From Acidobacteriota bacterium (GTDB lineage: Bacteria; Acidobacteriota; Blastocatellia; RBC074): a stretch of DNA of 64,000 nt. The notes under the pieces were generated by a model. That model was not told the origin of the DNA, ran no database searches, and worked only from the letters and a program-made list of their open reading frames with translations. Every line of letters starts with the position of its first letter. Position 1 is the stretch's first letter. This document shows positions 25,117-34,350 of the stretch, piece after piece. The stretch is from the NCBI GenBank assembly GCA_016710075.1, contig JADJLO010000002.1:1-64000 (forward strand). Reading direction: 5' to 3'. A program made the position numbers and the translations under genes.

Positions 25117-25500
25117 ATGATCGATCAATCGAGGATAATGACTTTTCTGGCGGCAAAGGATCACGAGAGGGCCAGGGATTTTTATGAAAAAACCCTTGGG
25201 TTGAAGCTCCTCAGCGACGATCTTTTCGCCATGGTATTTGACGCGGATGGAACCATGCTCCGGGTTCAAAAAGTGAAGGATTTTACTCCGCAGCCTTTCA
25301 CCGCACTGGGCTGGCAGGTGAATGATATTGCTTCCAGCATTGACCGTCTCTCTGAAAAAGGAGTTGTCTTCGCCAGATATGCCTGGATGGATCAGGATGA
25401 GCGGGGAATCTGGACTACTCCTGATGGGGCGAAAGTCGCATGGTTTAATGACCCGGATGGAAACGTTTTGTCCCTGACTCAATTCCTGACGGCCTGCTGA
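25117..25500 (+). CDS. VOC-family (glyoxalase fold) protein
   Basis: A 127-residue protein with the two beta-alpha-beta-beta modules of the VOC superfamily: RIMTFLAAKDHERARDFYEKTLGLKLLSDD, then LGWQVNDIASSIDRLSEKGV and KVAWFNDPDGNVLSLTQFL. The GN.LSLT ending normally carries the last metal ligand Glu, but here Ser or Thr replaces it, so metal binding may be weakened. ATG 25117 is chosen because GAGAGG precedes it. Substrate unknown; relatives act as lyases, dioxygenases or bleomycin-binding proteins. Confidence 0.82.
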   Translation: MIDQSRIMTFLAAKDHERARDFYEKTLGLKLLSDDLFAMVFDADGTMLRVQKVKDFTPQPFTALGWQVNDIASSIDRLSEKGVVFARYAWMDQDERGIWTTPDGAKVAWFNDPDGNVLSLTQFLTAC

Positions 25501-25541
25501 GGCAAGGCTGACTTTCTATTTCAAACTTCATTGGTGAAAAC

Positions 25542-26227
25542 ATGAAAAAATATCAGTGATGGCAGTGATGCTTATCGTATCAAGTATTGTCACGGCCGGG
25601 CAGAAGACCCGGGTCATTACTGTCCCGCTCGACAAAATCAAGAACATGAAGCTCATCAATGTCACAGCCGAAACCGTGATATTCAAGGGGCGGAAGGCGG
25701 TCAGAGTAATTGATGCCGCCGCCGGCAGTGTCGGTGACGAAGGAAGGCTTGCGATTCTGCCGGATACGGAGTTTGAGGACGGTGTGATCGAGGTTGATTT
25801 GTCGGGAGAGGTTGGACCGAATGCGCCGGAAGGTGCGAGAGGCTTTGTCGGGTTGGCTTTTCGTACCTCGCCGGATGCGAGTCGTTTTGAATGCTTTTAT
25901 CTGCGACCGACGAATGGGCGAGCGCAGGATCAGGTTCGACGCAATCATTCAGCTCAGTACATCTCATTCCCCGGCTTTCCCTGGCAGCGGCTGCGAAAAG
26001 AGTTCCCTGAAAAATATGAATCCTATGTCGATCTTGTTCCCGGCGAATGGACCAGAGTAAGGATTGAAATCAGCGGTGTCACTGCCCGCCTCTTTGTCCA
26101 CGGCTCTTCCCAGCCGGCATTGATTGTCAGCGATCTCAAGCAGGGGAAAACCAAAGGCTCAGTCGCGCTCTGGGTCGGGCCGGGGACAGTCGCGCATTTT
26201 TCCAATCTGCATATCACTGGAAAATAA
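25542..26227 (+). CDS. exported concanavalin-like domain protein (DUF1080-like), start frameshifted
   Basis: The readable frame starts at GTG 25556. ATG 25542 is followed by six A bases and quickly meets TGA; with seven A bases the same start would read MKKISVMAVMLIVSSIVTAG, an ideal signal peptide joined to the rest. The mature part (about 205 residues) has jelly-roll-like strands: FEDGVIEVDLSGEV, RGFVGLAFRTSPDASRFECFYLRP, VDLVPGEWTRVRIEISGVTARLFVHG and GSVALWVGPGTVAHFSNLHI. It resembles the 3-keto-disaccharide hydrolase/DUF1080 or laminin-G-like sandwich. Role probably carbohydrate binding. Confidence 0.65.
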
Positions 26228-26241
26228 TCAGAGGATTGATT

Positions 26242-26667
26242 GTGGATAACAAAAACAAGGAACTTAAGCTGGATTACAAGCTGACTCACACCAGGATTGG
26301 AGTATTCCAGATACGCAACATGATCAATGAAAAGATCCTGGTTGTCAGCGGCCTGAACCTGCCTGGAATAATGAATCGTCATCAGTTCGAGCTCCGTGCC
26401 GGAGGTCACAAGAATGAGGAACTTCAGTCTGACTGGAACAAATATGGCGCCGATAAATTCGCCTTCGAGATTCTCGATGAGCTTACTCCACGCAGCGAAC
26501 CCGGGTATGACCATAAAGCCGACCTGATCTCGCTCGAAGATATGTGGCTCGAAAATCTGCAACCATACGGCGAACGCGGATACAATGAAAAGAAGAAGAC
26601 AAGGGAAGAAAGATTGAAAATGATAGCGGATAACCGGTTGCATAAAGACGATGATGAGTTCAGATAA
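26242..26667 (+). CDS. GIY-YIG-type nuclease family protein
   Basis: A 141-residue protein with the features of a solitary GIY-YIG protein found near integrons and phages: IGVFQIRNMINEKILVVSGLNLPGIMNRHQFELRAG corresponds to the GIY..YIG strands and catalytic Arg. SDWNKYGADKFAFEILDEL and LEDMWLENLQPYGERGYNEK match the C-terminal part with its Glu. The GIY Tyr is replaced by GVF, so catalytic activity is uncertain. A minus-strand check gives nothing better. Probable start is GTG 26242; TTG 26236 is also possible. Confidence 0.7.
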   Translation: MDNKNKELKLDYKLTHTRIGVFQIRNMINEKILVVSGLNLPGIMNRHQFELRAGGHKNEELQSDWNKYGADKFAFEILDELTPRSEPGYDHKADLISLEDMWLENLQPYGERGYNEKKKTREERLKMIADNRLHKDDDEFR

Positions 26668-26732
26668 AATCCGGTGGATTCATCAGGCGCTTTGAACTTT
26701 TTCGTAACAGCTTGACGGGGAGTGATTCATCT

Positions 26733-27119
26733 ATGACATACATCAAAAGAATAATCATCGTTCTTTCACTCTTGCAGGCCTTCTGGATGACCTTTGACGG
26801 CACGCGGGCATTGATCATCGGGGATTACATTACGCCTAAGAGCGGACCGAATGCCGGCAGGCTCGGGCCATGGTCGGGGCTGGTCACTTCACTGGGCATT
26901 GAACCCCGATCGACATTGATGAAATCGGTCTTTATCTGTTATGGGCTGGCCTGGCTCACGATGGTCGTTTTCTATGTTATGGGAGACGGCCGTGTCTGGT
27001 GGCCGATGCTGGCTCTGGCCGTTGGCACTCTCTGGTATTTGCCGGTCGGGACTGCGATAAGCCTGCTGATTGCAGCCCTGACTCTGGTCTCCATATTCCT
27101 GAACAAGGGACAGATCTGA
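26733..27119 (+). CDS. small membrane protein, unknown
   Basis: A 128-residue protein with four hydrophobic segments (IKRIIIVLSLLQAFWMTFDG; MKSVFICYGLAWLTMVVFYVMG; WWPMLALAVGTLWYLPVG; AISLLIAALTLVSIFL). The segment DGTRALIIGDYITPKSGPNAGRLGPW between the first two is conserved in similar uncharacterised proteins. ATG 26733 is chosen because it places the first membrane segment at the N-terminus. Function unknown. Confidence 0.6.
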   Translation: MTYIKRIIIVLSLLQAFWMTFDGTRALIIGDYITPKSGPNAGRLGPWSGLVTSLGIEPRSTLMKSVFICYGLAWLTMVVFYVMGDGRVWWPMLALAVGTLWYLPVGTAISLLIAALTLVSIFLNKGQI

Positions 27120-27172
27120 ATACTCTGAATATGGAGCCGGCTTTCATCACCCCATCAAAAGGAGATAAGAAG

Positions 27173-27616
27173 ATGAAGTCGCTTTTTGACAAAAGTTCCC
27201 GTGAATCCCTGATTCAAAGAATGCAGAAGCTTGACGCGCAGACTCCGCCCAAATGGGGCAAGTTCAATTCAGGGCAGATGCTCGCACATCTGTCCGATTC
27301 TCTGCGCATGGCTCAGGGCAAGCTTAGTGTGGCTCCGAGAATAAGCCCGCTGCGGATATGGCCGATCAATTCGCTGATCATCTACTGGATGCCGTTCCCC
27401 AAGGGGGCTCCGACGGCGCCGGAACTTATCAGCAGGCCCGCCGGATCGATCGATCAGGAAAGATCCGACCTGGCCGCTCTGATCGACGAGTTTTCGACAC
27501 GGAGTTCTCAGACGGACTGGCCGGAGCACCCCGCCTTCGGACGACTTAATGCACAGGACTGGTCGGTGCTGGCATATAAACACATTGACCATCACCTGAC
27601 CCAGTTTGGAGTCTGA
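27173..27616 (+). CDS. DUF1569 (DinB-fold) protein
   Basis: A 147-residue protein matching DUF1569: KSLFDKSSRESLIQRMQKL, then KWGKFNSGQMLAHLSDSLRMAQG with the first metal-type His, and a final DWSVLAYKHIDHHLTQFGV with three His residues. This family belongs to the DinB superfamily and probably binds a divalent metal. ATG 27173 follows AAAAGGAGATAAGA. It is the second of four DinB-type genes in the window and slightly overlaps the next gene. Confidence 0.82.
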   Translation: MKSLFDKSSRESLIQRMQKLDAQTPPKWGKFNSGQMLAHLSDSLRMAQGKLSVAPRISPLRIWPINSLIIYWMPFPKGAPTAPELISRPAGSIDQERSDLAALIDEFSTRSSQTDWPEHPAFGRLNAQDWSVLAYKHIDHHLTQFGV

Positions 27617-29567
27617 GCTTTTTACCAACAGACTTTCTGATCAACAAGTAATGGCCATAATTTTACTACCAGCCGGATTGCTGCTTCTCTATATCATCTC
27701 GAGACGTCTCGGATATGGCATCAAAGTATCTTTGATGAATATGGCGGTAATCTGGCAAGTGCTGGTCGTGATCCTCACGGAAGCCCTGAGCCTGACCGGA
27801 TGGGTCTCTAAAAACGGGCTTATCGCGGGCTGGCTGATCATCGATCTGGGGCTCGCGCTGGCCTGCGGCGTCGTCCCGAAAATTATTCAATCAAAAGAAA
27901 CCGCGGTAGATGCTGAAAATGCCGATGGTTTGAAATGGCCTGATTACATACTGCTGACCGGAATGGGTTCAATAGCGCTGATTTCTGCTTTGATTACGGT
28001 GGTTGCCCCGCCTAATCACGGCGATGTCATGTCATATCACCTGCCGCGAATTGTCATGTGGCTGCAGCATGGCAGCGTCAGTTTTTATCCTACGAATGAC
28101 GGACGTCAACTGAGCCAGCCGCCGGGCGCTGAGTATGCGGTGATGCGGTTTCATGCGCTTGCTTCGAGTGACAGGTTCGACGGCATAGTCGCATGGGCTG
28201 GATTTGTCCTCGTTGCATTGGTTGCCTCGATCATCGTTGAGAAACTTGGCGGGAGCCTCAGATTGCAGATTCTGGCGGCCGCTTTCTGTCTGACCATGCC
28301 TCAATCGGTACTCATTGCTTCGAGCGGGAAAAATGACTGCGTCGTGGCCTTTTTTATCGCAGCATTCGCCTGCTATCTGATTGCTTTCGGAATCGACAAG
28401 GACAGAAACTTGCTGCTTCTGGCAGGTGCGGCGCTTGGGGTGGCACTGTTTACCAAAGGGACGGCATTTTTTTTCACTCCGCCTCTCCTGGCTGCCATTG
28501 TGCTCAAGTGGCCAAAGTCGCTTTGGCGGGAAGCCACGAAACAACTGGCGATTGCAGCGGCAATCGTGGTTTTAATCAACGCGGCTCAGTGGGGCCGGAA
28601 CGCAATGCTTTTGAAATCACCTTTCGGTTCCAGCAATGAGTGGGGGGTAAAATACGCGAATGATTCGATCGGGCCGAGAACCACATATGCCAATATCCTT
28701 AAGAATATCGCGGTCCATTCGCGAACGCCGATAAGAGCTTTGAATTACCGGATTGAAAAGTTGATAACCTGGATGGTGTCGATATCAGGAGCCGATCTCA
28801 ATGATCCCGGCTCCAACTGGGGCCGTGGGAAATTCAAGTTTCCAGACAGGCCCGCCAGCGATACCTATGCGGGAAATCCATGGCATCTGAGCCTTATCTT
28901 TCTGACAATACTCCTGATAATCTTCGCCAGGGACCGGAAAGAGCTTCCCTGGCAACTGAGCCTCGGACTGATTGTCGCCTTTATATTTTTCTGTTCGGTG
29001 CTTCGCTGGCAGGGAGGGGTTGCCAGATTTCATATTCCACTGTTCGTGCTCTGGGCTGCACCGGTGGTGATGGTGGCAGCTGGAAAACTTTCATCCAGAC
29101 TGGTTACGGCTGTGATGATTGTGCTGTTAGTGCCTGCCCTCTGGTGGGGTGTCAGTCTGCCCAGGCAGTCGATCCTGCCAGGCAGAAAGAACAATATTTT
29201 CACTTCGAGCCGAATGGATCTATATTTCGCTCACAAGCCGGACCTGAGCGAATCGTATCTCAAAGCGGTAGAGGCAGTGAAGGCCTCAGATTGCAAAAAG
29301 ATTGGGATAGTCTCCGAACTGGACGAGTTCGAATATCCGATAATAGTCGGGCTGGGAGGGGAAACCGGTGCCCTGGATTACCAATACGCTCATGTCTTGC
29401 ATCCTTCGAAGAAATACGCGTCAAGGTACCCGCAAACGAAAGTCTGTGCGCTCATCTGCCCCATATGCTGGGATGACTGGGTGAAAGAGTACTCTCAATC
29501 AACGGATCGCTCCCTGCAGTTCGATAAGGTTTACGTCTTTTTTTCAGATCAGGGGATTTTGCCTTAG
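27606..29567 (+). CDS. polytopic membrane glycosyltransferase-like protein (ArnT/PMT superfamily)
   Basis: A 653-residue protein with about 11 membrane segments in the first 520 residues. The first large loop, VVAPPNHGDVMSYHLPRIVMWLQHGSVSFYP, carries the acidic-residue pattern expected for GT-C enzymes, and AALGVALFTKGTAFFFTPPLLA is typical of the superfamily. The C-terminal soluble part (about residues 545-653) has KIGIVSELDEFEYPIIVGLGG. Such enzymes transfer a sugar from a polyprenyl-phosphate donor. A start at TTG 27606 or ATG 27651 is possible. The family call is moderate; no partner glycosyl genes are near. Confidence 0.65.
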   Translation: MESELFTNRLSDQQVMAIILLPAGLLLLYIISRRLGYGIKVSLMNMAVIWQVLVVILTEALSLTGWVSKNGLIAGWLIIDLGLALACGVVPKIIQSKETAVDAENADGLKWPDYILLTGMGSIALISALITVVAPPNHGDVMSYHLPRIVMWLQHGSVSFYPTNDGRQLSQPPGAEYAVMRFHALASSDRFDGIVAWAGFVLVALVASIIVEKLGGSLRLQILAAAFCLTMPQSVLIASSGKNDCVVAFFIAAFACYLIAFGIDKDRNLLLLAGAALGVALFTKGTAFFFTPPLLAAIVLKWPKSLWREATKQLAIAAAIVVLINAAQWGRNAMLLKSPFGSSNEWGVKYANDSIGPRTTYANILKNIAVHSRTPIRALNYRIEKLITWMVSISGADLNDPGSNWGRGKFKFPDRPASDTYAGNPWHLSLIFLTILLIIFARDRKELPWQLSLGLIVAFIFFCSVLRWQGGVARFHIPLFVLWAAPVVMVAAGKLSSRLVTAVMIVLLVPALWWGVSLPRQSILPGRKNNIFTSSRMDLYFAHKPDLSESYLKAVEAVKASDCKKIGIVSELDEFEYPIIVGLGGETGALDYQYAHVLHPSKKYASRYPQTKVCALICPICWDDWVKEYSQSTDRSLQFDKVYVFFSDQGILP

Positions 29568-29619
29568 CTGTTATGTGACGAAATCCGTAGATAAGCCGGA
29601 GATAAAAAAGAGGATACTA

Positions 29620-30144
29620 ATGCTGAAAGATTTCATCGATGAGTTTGAGCGCTATAAGATCATTGGAGAAAAGGCGATCAAGCAGGTCTCGGATGAAGGT
29701 TTGAACGCAGTGATCGGCCCTGATAATAATTCCATTGCAGTCATCATTCGGCATATCAGCGGCAATCTGCTGTCGCGATTCACCGGCTTTCTTACCACTG
29801 ACGGCGAAAAGCCGTGGAGAAACAGGGATTCAGAGTTCGATGAAATACAATATGAACGGTTTGAAGTGGAGCGAATGTGGGCCGGAGGGTGGGAAGTGGT
29901 TTTCAAGGAACTCGGAGCCTTGACGGATGCCGATTTGAACAGCAATGTGACAATCCGAGGTCAGGAGTTCACTGTGCATGAGGCTCTGGCCCGGTCGGTA
30001 GCTCATATTTCTTATCACGTGGGGCAGATTGTTCTGCTGGCGAGAATTCTCGCCTCCGATGAATGGGAATGGATCAGTATTCCAAAAGGCGGCTCCCGGC
30101 AATACAATCAAAACCCGACTATGGAGAAGAAGCCTCAAAATTGA
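29620..30144 (+). CDS. DinB-fold protein (DUF1572-like)
   Basis: A 174-residue helical protein. The metal-ligand pattern is intact: His in VIIRHISGNLLSRF, and H-x3-H in ARSVAHISYHVGQIVLLARI. DUF1572 is a DinB superfamily branch; related proteins are thiol transferases of low-molecular-weight thiols such as bacillithiol, though that is not shown here. ATG 29620 is preferred over GTG 29575 because it gives the standard N-terminus (MLKDFIDEFERYKI). Confidence 0.82.
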   Translation: MLKDFIDEFERYKIIGEKAIKQVSDEGLNAVIGPDNNSIAVIIRHISGNLLSRFTGFLTTDGEKPWRNRDSEFDEIQYERFEVERMWAGGWEVVFKELGALTDADLNSNVTIRGQEFTVHEALARSVAHISYHVGQIVLLARILASDEWEWISIPKGGSRQYNQNPTMEKKPQN

Positions 30145-30168
30145 TTTCAATGATAGTGACCGTTGATT

Positions 30169-30654
30169 ATGTGGATATTCATTAAGACCGTCATTTTCAC
30201 GATTCTATTGCCCGGCTCCGTCACGGTCTATATTCCATACTGGCTGATTCTCGGATCGTGGCCAAATCGATCGACAGGCATCTGGCTGATGAGTATGACG
30301 GGGCTGATCCCGATCCTGCTGGGTGTTTTGATCTATCTATGGTGCGCGTGGGATTTCATTGCGGCCGGTAAAGGAACCCCTGCGCCGATTGATCCACCCA
30401 GAAACCTGGTTGCCCGAGGACTTTACCGACATATGAGAAATCCGATGTATGCGGGAATAACACTGATACTCATTGGAGAATCGGTCCTCTTTGGCTCTGT
30501 GAATATGCTCTTCTATGCTTATGGCGTTTTTCTGCTTTTCAATATCTTCATCGTCTTTTACGAAGAGCCTGCCTTGAAACGCAAGTTCGGTGAGAGATAC
30601 GGAGATTATTGTGAAATGGTGCCGCGGTGGGTTCCCAAAAGGCACAGGTCTTGA
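30169..30654 (+). CDS. isoprenylcysteine carboxyl methyltransferase-family protein
   Basis: A 161-residue membrane protein with three to four spans and the family signature GLYRHMRNPMYAGITLILIGE, followed by FYEEPALKRKFGERYGDYCEMVPRWVP. The R-x-P-Y/M-Y-G and E-E-P-x-L-x-x-x-F motifs bind S-adenosylmethionine in ICMT/PEMT relatives. The bacterial substrate is unknown. ATG 30169 is chosen over TTG 30163. Confidence 0.88.
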   Translation: MWIFIKTVIFTILLPGSVTVYIPYWLILGSWPNRSTGIWLMSMTGLIPILLGVLIYLWCAWDFIAAGKGTPAPIDPPRNLVARGLYRHMRNPMYAGITLILIGESVLFGSVNMLFYAYGVFLLFNIFIVFYEEPALKRKFGERYGDYCEMVPRWVPKRHRS

Positions 30655-30704
30655 AATTTGCCGGCGATCCGGATCTTGAATAAAACGTCCAAGGAGGCCC
30701 CGAT

Positions 30705-31772
30705 ATGAAAAAGACTTTTCTCGCCATCGTTGTTTTGCTTATTGCACTCTCAGCCTATTTTCTCTTCTGGCCGATTCCGATTGAGCCGGTGGTCTGGACG
30801 CCGTCTCCGAATCCAGGATCAACTGGAGAGTTCGCCGGCAAGTCCGGCTTCAATTCCCTTGAGAATCTGGTGCGCGATGTCGGACTCGGTCCTGAAGACG
30901 TGACGATGGGATCCGATGGCTATTTTTATACCGGATTTCAGGATGGGCGGATCATTCGATTCAAGCCCGAAGATGGCGGTCCGGGCGAGTTGTTTGTCAA
31001 CACCGGCGGAAGGCCCCTCGGCATGAAGATGGATGCGCAGGGAAACCTGGTTGTCTGCGACGCGTTCAAGGGTCTTATTTCGGTTGCACCAGACAGGAAG
31101 ATAACAGTTCTGGTTGAGAGCGTTGGCGGTAAAAAGATGCTGTTCCCGGACGACCTCGACATCGCGAAAGACGGGACTATCTGGTTCAGCGATGCCTCGC
31201 AGAGATTCGATCAACATCACTGGATTAATGACTTTTGGGAGGGCAGGCCGACGGGTCGCCTGTTGAGTTATGATCCGAAAACCAAAGAGACCAAAGTGAT
31301 TCTTGGCGATTTGCTCTTTGCCAATGGAGTTGCTCTTGGTCCTGATGAGGCTTTTGTTCTGGTCAACGAAACCCTGGCGGCACGGATAGTGCGATACTGG
31401 CTGAAAGGACCCAAAGCCGGCACCAGAGATCTCTTCATTGCAGGACTGCCGGGGTATAACGACAACCTTTCATTCAACGGCAACGGGACATTCTGGGTAG
31501 CCGTTCCTGCTCCCAGAAACAATTCGCTTGAGGGACTTGCCGGCAGCCCCTTTCAAAGGGGGCTGGTCTTCAGGCTGCCCAATCGTCTAAAAGCCGTGGT
31601 GCCGGAGAAGGTCGGATGGGTTATCGGCCTGGATGCGGACGGCAAAGTGAAATACAACCTTCAGGATTCCTCCGGTCTTTACACGAATATCACCAGCGTC
31701 AATGAGTTCGGCGGTCACCTGTATCTCGGAAGCATCGAGATGCATTCGGTGGGGCGCGCAAAACTGCCATAG
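30705..31772 (+). CDS. strictosidine-synthase/SMP-30-like six-bladed beta-propeller
   Basis: A 355-residue protein with an N-terminal membrane anchor (FLAIVVLLIALSAYFLFWP). It is followed by propeller blades with the segments GPEDVTMGSDGYFYTGFQDGRI, GNLVVCDAFKGLI, LFPDDLDIAKDGTIWFSDAS and LFANGVALGPDEAFVLVNET. These match the strictosidine synthase/APMAP branch of the calcium-dependent phosphotriesterase superfamily. Likely a lactonase or esterase facing the periplasm. The start follows CAAGGAGGCCCCGAT, a strong ribosome site. Confidence 0.83.
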   Translation: MKKTFLAIVVLLIALSAYFLFWPIPIEPVVWTPSPNPGSTGEFAGKSGFNSLENLVRDVGLGPEDVTMGSDGYFYTGFQDGRIIRFKPEDGGPGELFVNTGGRPLGMKMDAQGNLVVCDAFKGLISVAPDRKITVLVESVGGKKMLFPDDLDIAKDGTIWFSDASQRFDQHHWINDFWEGRPTGRLLSYDPKTKETKVILGDLLFANGVALGPDEAFVLVNETLAARIVRYWLKGPKAGTRDLFIAGLPGYNDNLSFNGNGTFWVAVPAPRNNSLEGLAGSPFQRGLVFRLPNRLKAVVPEKVGWVIGLDADGKVKYNLQDSSGLYTNITSVNEFGGHLYLGSIEMHSVGRAKLP

Positions 31773-31788
31773 AATCGTGTGAATATCC

Positions 31789-31818
31789 GATACTGTTGGC
31801 GAATTCGCCAACAGTATC
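31789..31818. repeat. perfect 30-bp palindrome, arm GATACTGTTGGCGAA
   Basis: The arm GATACTGTTGGCGAA (31789-31803) is followed directly by its exact reverse complement (31804-31818), with no loop. Related half or shortened copies are at 664, 3399 and 24900. It lies between two plus-strand genes, 16 bases after the propeller gene's stop. It may be a protein-binding site, a hairpin or a miniature mobile element. Confidence 0.9.
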
Positions 31819-31868
31819 AGTGAATAACAGTTTTAACTTTAAACTGCTCAATGGGAGTTTAATAAACG

Positions 31869-34295
31869 ATGAAAAACAATCGAAAACTTTCTCGTGATAT
31901 TTTTCAGAAGCCGGCACGATTTTACTCGCTGATTGCATTGATTGTTGCGTGTATTGCTATGGCCAATTACTACACTACGGGTGCGGCAACACAGTACGAA
32001 GCCGAGATTCGCCGCACCAGTCATGGCATCCCGCACATCACGGCAAAGAACATGGGCAGTCTGGGATTTGGAGAAGGTTATGCCTTTGCTCAGGACCATC
32101 TTTGTTCGATGGCCGATCAGGTGGTCAAGGTGAGAGGAGAGCGGGCGAGGTTTTTCGGTCCCGGCGAACGGGACACACATCTCAACAACGATATTTCGTT
32201 CAAGGCGCTCGGGATATACGAACAGGCAGGCAAGCTCTATCAATCGATGCCGGCAGAGACCCGCGAAATGATCGATGGTTATACAGCCGGATACAACAAA
32301 TACCTGAAAGAAACGGGCGTCAACTCCGTAGCCGGCTGGTGCAAGGGCAAGGAATGGGTCTTTGAAATCACACCGCTTGATGTGCTGGCCTATCACCAGG
32401 CGGTCACAGTCACCAGCACTGGGTTTTCAGATATGATAGCGACGGCCGCTCCTCCGAAATCTGAAGTGAGCAGGGTGAACGGTTTTGAGATGCGCGATTA
32501 TGAAGGAGAGAGCAATGGATGGGCGATAGGATCGGATCGTTCTGAAGGCGGACGAGGGATGCTGGTTGCAAATCCTCACTATCCCTGGGTTGGCTCCAGC
32601 CGTTTTTGGGAAAAGCATTTGACGATACCGGGCAAGCTGAATGTCTACGGCGTGGGATTGCTCGGTTCACCCGGAGTCTCGATCGGCTTCAACGAGGCCG
32701 TGGCGTGGACCCATACGGTTTCCGCCGGCAAACGTTACACGCTCTACTCACTCGACCTCGTTCCCGGAAATCCGACGAAATATTTATATGACGGCAAAGA
32801 GCGTGAAATGACCAGCAAGGTTGTCAGCGTCGATGTTCGCCAGGCCGATGGCACGCTCAAACGAGTCGAACGGAGGATTTTTTTCAGCCATTACGGCCCG
32901 ATTCTCAACATGGCCGGTCTTGAATGGAATTCAAAGAGGGCGATCACCTTCCGCGATGCCAATGCCAACAACATGCTCTTCCAGGAGCAGCGAATAGCCA
33001 TGAACAAGGCTCGAAGCCTTGAGGAATTCAAGCAGGCTCATTCCCGGTACAACTCGCTCCCCTGGGTCAATACGATCGCAACCAGCGCGGACGGCCGGGC
33101 CTGGTACGCGGACACGTCCTCGACGCCCAACCTTAAGAAGGAAGCGATTGCCGGACTACTCAAACGAAAAGAGAGTGATCCCGCCACAAAGACCGCGTGG
33201 AACCGCGGCATAATTCTGCTCGACGGCAGTAATTCGATCAATGAGTGGGTAGATGATCCGGAGACGCGCGCCGGGGTGATCCCCTATTCCAGAATGCCGC
33301 AAATCGAGAGAAGGGACTTCGTTTTCAATGCGAATGACAGTTTCTGGCTGGCCAATCCGCACCAGCTTCTGACGGGCTTTTCGCCGCTGCAGGGGCTGGA
33401 GGGAACCTCCAGATCGCTTCGCTCGAGAATGAATGTCGTACTTTTGGATGACATCAGACCTGATGGGCCGTCCGGGAGAGACGGCAAGTTTTCACTCGAC
33501 GAACTGACGGCTGCGATCTTCAGCAACCGCAGCATGTCGGCAGAGCTTCTGCGGGGACAAGTGGTTAAACGTTGCCAGGCTGCCGGCACGGTCATGGTCG
33601 ACAATCAGAAGGTTGATTTAAATGAAGCCTGCAGGATCCTCAATCAGTGGAATGGACTGTATGAACTGAGCAGTGTCGGGCCGGTTTTATGGCGGGAGTT
33701 TATATCCAATTATGATCCGGCTGATCTCCAGCGTGCAGGAAGCCTGTTCAAAACGGATTTCAGCCCCGAAAATCCGATCGGTACGCCATTTGAGCTGGCT
33801 GATCCGAAGGATGGTAAGGATCAGGCGCTGATAAATCTTGGGAAAGCAGTTCTGGTTCTTAAGGCGGCAAACATCTCTCTCGATACACCGCTCGGAAAAG
33901 TGCAGTACAGCGACAAGAATGGCGGACGCATTCCAATTCACGGCGGAGAGGGGAGTTACGAAGGCGTGGCGAATTTCGTAAATTATGCTCCCAACACGAC
34001 CACGCTTGAACCTCAGACGATGCCTCAAAGAGTAAAAGGGAGCAGGTTCCTGACATCACAGGGTTATCCGGTCAATCGCGGCAGCAGTTTTGTCATGGCA
34101 CTTGAATTTACTCCAAAAGGCCCGAGGGCAAAGGCGGTCCTGACCTACTCTCAATCCGGTGATCCGTCTTCAAAACTCTTTTATGACCAGACGGAATTAT
34201 TCTCAGCCAAGAATTGGAGATCGATTCTCTTTACGACGGCTGAGATAAATTCAGATCCGAATCTGAAAGTAATAAAAATATCCGGTAAGAGGTGA
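31869..34295 (+). CDS. penicillin/acyl-homoserine-lactone acylase family protein
   Basis: An 808-residue Ntn-hydrolase precursor. A membrane or signal segment (FYSLIALIVACIAMANYY) leads to the alpha chain, with RRTSHGIPHITAKNMGSLGFGEGYAFAQDHLC. Self-cleavage is expected before the Ser of YEGESNGWAIGSDRS (about residue 218), whose Ser-Asn-Gly-Trp start is the standard beta-chain nucleophile. Later family segments include GSPGVSIGFNEAVAWTHTVS, RDANANNMLFQEQ and QGYPVNRGSSFVMALEFTPKGPRAKAVLTYSQSG. It cleaves amides such as beta-lactams or acyl-homoserine lactones in the periplasm. Quorum quenching is possible but unproven. Confidence 0.88.
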   Translation: MKNNRKLSRDIFQKPARFYSLIALIVACIAMANYYTTGAATQYEAEIRRTSHGIPHITAKNMGSLGFGEGYAFAQDHLCSMADQVVKVRGERARFFGPGERDTHLNNDISFKALGIYEQAGKLYQSMPAETREMIDGYTAGYNKYLKETGVNSVAGWCKGKEWVFEITPLDVLAYHQAVTVTSTGFSDMIATAAPPKSEVSRVNGFEMRDYEGESNGWAIGSDRSEGGRGMLVANPHYPWVGSSRFWEKHLTIPGKLNVYGVGLLGSPGVSIGFNEAVAWTHTVSAGKRYTLYSLDLVPGNPTKYLYDGKEREMTSKVVSVDVRQADGTLKRVERRIFFSHYGPILNMAGLEWNSKRAITFRDANANNMLFQEQRIAMNKARSLEEFKQAHSRYNSLPWVNTIATSADGRAWYADTSSTPNLKKEAIAGLLKRKESDPATKTAWNRGIILLDGSNSINEWVDDPETRAGVIPYSRMPQIERRDFVFNANDSFWLANPHQLLTGFSPLQGLEGTSRSLRSRMNVVLLDDIRPDGPSGRDGKFSLDELTAAIFSNRSMSAELLRGQVVKRCQAAGTVMVDNQKVDLNEACRILNQWNGLYELSSVGPVLWREFISNYDPADLQRAGSLFKTDFSPENPIGTPFELADPKDGKDQALINLGKAVLVLKAANISLDTPLGKVQYSDKNGGRIPIHGGEGSYEGVANFVNYAPNTTTLEPQTMPQRVKGSRFLTSQGYPVNRGSSFVMALEFTPKGPRAKAVLTYSQSGDPSSKLFYDQTELFSAKNWRSILFTTAEINSDPNLKVIKISGKR

Positions 34296-34350
34296 CGGAG
34301 ATCGATCTTCAAAAAGCGGTCAGTCCGGTTTAGCAGAAGAGGTTACGGTT

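Noticed and set aside
31869..34295. Dedicated quorum-quenching locus
   Set aside because: The acylase fold is clear, but there are no LuxI/LuxR-type genes and the family also includes enzymes acting on other amides.
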